In this document: piece after piece, positions 62,714 through 64,000 of the stretch
Numbering within the stretch: position 1 is the first letter of the stretch
Layout of the letters: each line of letters begins with the position of its first letter
From: Utricularia gibba
Lineage: Eukaryota > Streptophyta > Magnoliopsida > Lamiales > Lentibulariaceae
Length of the DNA: 64,000 nucleotides
Direction: 5' to 3'
NCBI GenBank assembly: GCA_002189035.1
Contig: NEEC01000015.1
Coordinates: 1,302,001 to 1,366,000, forward strand
Translations under genes and position numbers: made by a program
The notes under the pieces: model-generated
What the model saw: only the letters and a program-made list of their open reading frames with translations
Told to the model about the DNA's origin: nothing
Database searches by the model: none

Positions 62714-64000
62714 TTAAAAAATGCTGTCCCATATAGGGCTCAATGATGTGTCGTCGTCATTGGCAGTTTGTTCGTTTAGGAACACTGATCCGTTCCCGAA
62801 GAACATGTCTTCATCCAATCCTGGAAAAAGATGAAACACGCGGTTGTGAATCTTGAGTTACCGGATAAACAAAGTCATGCTAGAACATTTGGAATAGGAA
62901 GAATGCTTACCAAACTCAAGGTTTTCAGGGCAGAAGCCTTCAAGTAGATCTAAATAGTCATCTCCGGCGGCCGCAATAGCGTTTAGTTCCTCTTCGGTGG
63001 AATATTGCCAAGCAGGCTGAGTTGCCCCTGGGACATTGTTGTCGTTCACTGGAAGATTTTCAGGTTGTGATGCTGCCGAGACAGGCTCTGGATGAACATT
63101 TTGTTCTGCGGGTATGGGGACGGAGGGAATGGGTGTGTTCAAGGTGAAGTCTTGAGGCTGTTGGTTGACCTCCGGAACGTCATGAAGCTCGGAGGAGACA
63201 GGCGCTGGATAAACATTTTGTTCTGCGGGTATGGGGACGGAGGGAATGGGTGTGTTCAAGGTGAAGTCTTGAGGCTGTTGGTTGACCTCCGGGACATGAT
63301 GAAGCTCGGAGAAGACAGGCGCTGGATGAGCATTTTGTTCTGCGAGTATGGGGACGGAGGGCATGGGTGTGTTGAAGGTGAAGTCTTGAGGCTGTGGGTT
63401 GACCTCGGGAACAACAGGAAGCTCGGAATTCTCCCGAGAGAGATAGGGCAGAATGGCAGCTCCGATTCCTGGATCCGGAGGAGATGCTTCGAGAGAAGTA
63501 GTCCATGGGAATTGCTGGGAAGGACCAGCGGATGATGAATAAAATACAGTAAGGTCCATTGGGGCTTGAGCTGATGGAAGATAAGGTGACTTGGGGTTAA
63601 TGGAGACTTCCAAAGGAGATGACTGGAGATCAGTAGTCCATGAGAGTTTCTGAGAAGGACCAGTGGATGATAAATGATGTAAATTAGGGTCGATCGGGGC
63701 TTGAGCTGATGGAATATAAGGTGATTTGGGGTTAATGGAGACTTGCAGAGGTGATGGCTGTGAAGGATAAGGTGATTTTTGGTTATTGGCAAGAATACTA
63801 CAACCGTTTTGATGATCGATCCACTGTTGCTGTGGCTGTTTTGATCCCATCTGCTGCCAGTGATTCTGTGGAAAAAAGACAGAACAAAAGCGTTTCAACC
63901 AGAGAAGTTGCCACCAGCTAAATAAGTAAAGAAGCATACCTGCAGATGACTCGCGAGCTCGTTCCTTGAAGGCCATGGTTTATTCAACTCAAATGCCTTC
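62714..64000 (-). CDS. 3' part of a GARP/type-B response-regulator-like transcription factor gene, cut by window edge
   Basis: Minus-strand exons 64000-63940 (continuing past the edge), 63865-62911 and 62820-62714. In the only frame whose phase fits both introns, the edge exon reads FELNKPWPSRNELASHLQ and joins to NHWQQMGSKQPQQQW. This resembles the end of the GARP (B-motif) helix, normally [21 protein letters not shown], so a type-B ARR or related GARP gene is likely, with diverged residues. The rest is Pro/Gln/Ser-rich with two tandem repeat families and an acidic C-terminus (EEELNAIAAAGDDYLDLLEG and LDEDMFFGNGSVFLN), as in activation domains. An ATG at 63976 in another frame leads to a stop after splicing and was not used. 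Family call is moderate; receiver domain, if any, is outside the window. Confidence 0.55.
63072..63422 (-). repeat. Three in-frame tandem copies of a 117-bp (39-residue) unit
   Basis: Within the large exon of the GARP-like gene. The marker TTGTTCTGCG recurs at 63101 and 63218, and with one change at 63335, giving an exact 117-bp period. Protein unit: VPEVNQQPQDFTLNTPIPSV and a PAEQN...PAPVSSEL second half. The first two copies (in plus coordinates) are nearly identical, the third more diverged, so the expansion is recent. Confidence 0.9.
63489..63758 (-). repeat. Two in-frame tandem copies of a 135-bp (45-residue) unit
   Basis: GTAGTCC markers at 63498 and 63633 give a 135-bp period. The protein unit holds VSINPKSPYLPSAQAP and GPSQQFPWTTSLE; the copies have diverged at more than a quarter of positions in the middle, so this duplication is older than the 117-bp one next to it. 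Confidence 0.85.

Noticed and set aside
63092-63535. 147-codon plus-strand frame with repeated NILFCGYGDGGNGCVQGE units
   Set aside because: It is the antisense of the 117-bp repeats of the GARP-like gene; repetition comes from the DNA repeat.
62858-63976. Protein starting at the ATG at 63976 (MAFKERARESS)
   Set aside because: It reads through an intron; after splicing its phase leads to a stop, whereas another frame joins both exons openly and matches a GARP motif.

Overview
This is nuclear DNA from a flowering plant, most likely a eudicot. The genes carry many short GT-AG introns, the spacers are very AT-rich, and the families are plant-specific (NCED, ICR/RIP, callose synthase, MEI2-like, TDY-class MAP kinase, PDF1, GARP). 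Species cannot be fixed from sequence alone.

Layout from left to right: 5' part of an NCED (ABA biosynthesis) gene on minus, cut by the window edge; about 8 kb of AT-rich spacer forming its long upstream region; a ROP-interacting ICR/RIP coiled-coil gene (+); a 41-exon callose synthase most like CalS8/GSL4 (+); an alpha/beta-hydrolase of the At4g10955 type (+); a tandem pair of secreted polygalacturonases (+); a GPAT1-like glycerol-3-phosphate acyltransferase (-); a MEI2-like three-RRM gene (-); an intron-free, broken PIN-LIKES (PILS) copy (+); an MPK20-like MAP kinase (+); a tail-anchored coiled-coil protein resembling PMD1 (+); a PDF1-type epidermal proline-rich protein (+) with an L1 box; a membrane-anchored alpha/beta-hydrolase (-); mitochondrial COQ3 (+); a phospholipase A1-II (-); and at the right edge the 3' part of a GARP-type gene (-) with internal tandem repeats.

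No operon or cluster logic links these genes, as is normal for a plant. Several act on the wall or surface (callose synthase, two polygalacturonases, PDF1) or on lipids (GPAT, PLA1, hydrolases), but this looks like ordinary gene order, not one pathway.

The main unexpected result is that five otherwise intact multi-exon genes (callose synthase, first polygalacturonase, GPAT, MEI2-like, MPK20-like) together carry seven single-base frame breaks. Every one can be explained by a G or C run that is one base too short. This pattern points to homopolymer under-calling in the assembly rather than five separate pseudogenes; the true pseudogene in the window (PILS) has a different mix of lesions. Exon coordinates below were derived by hand from splice sites, reading-frame phase and remembered family conservation, with no alignment run.
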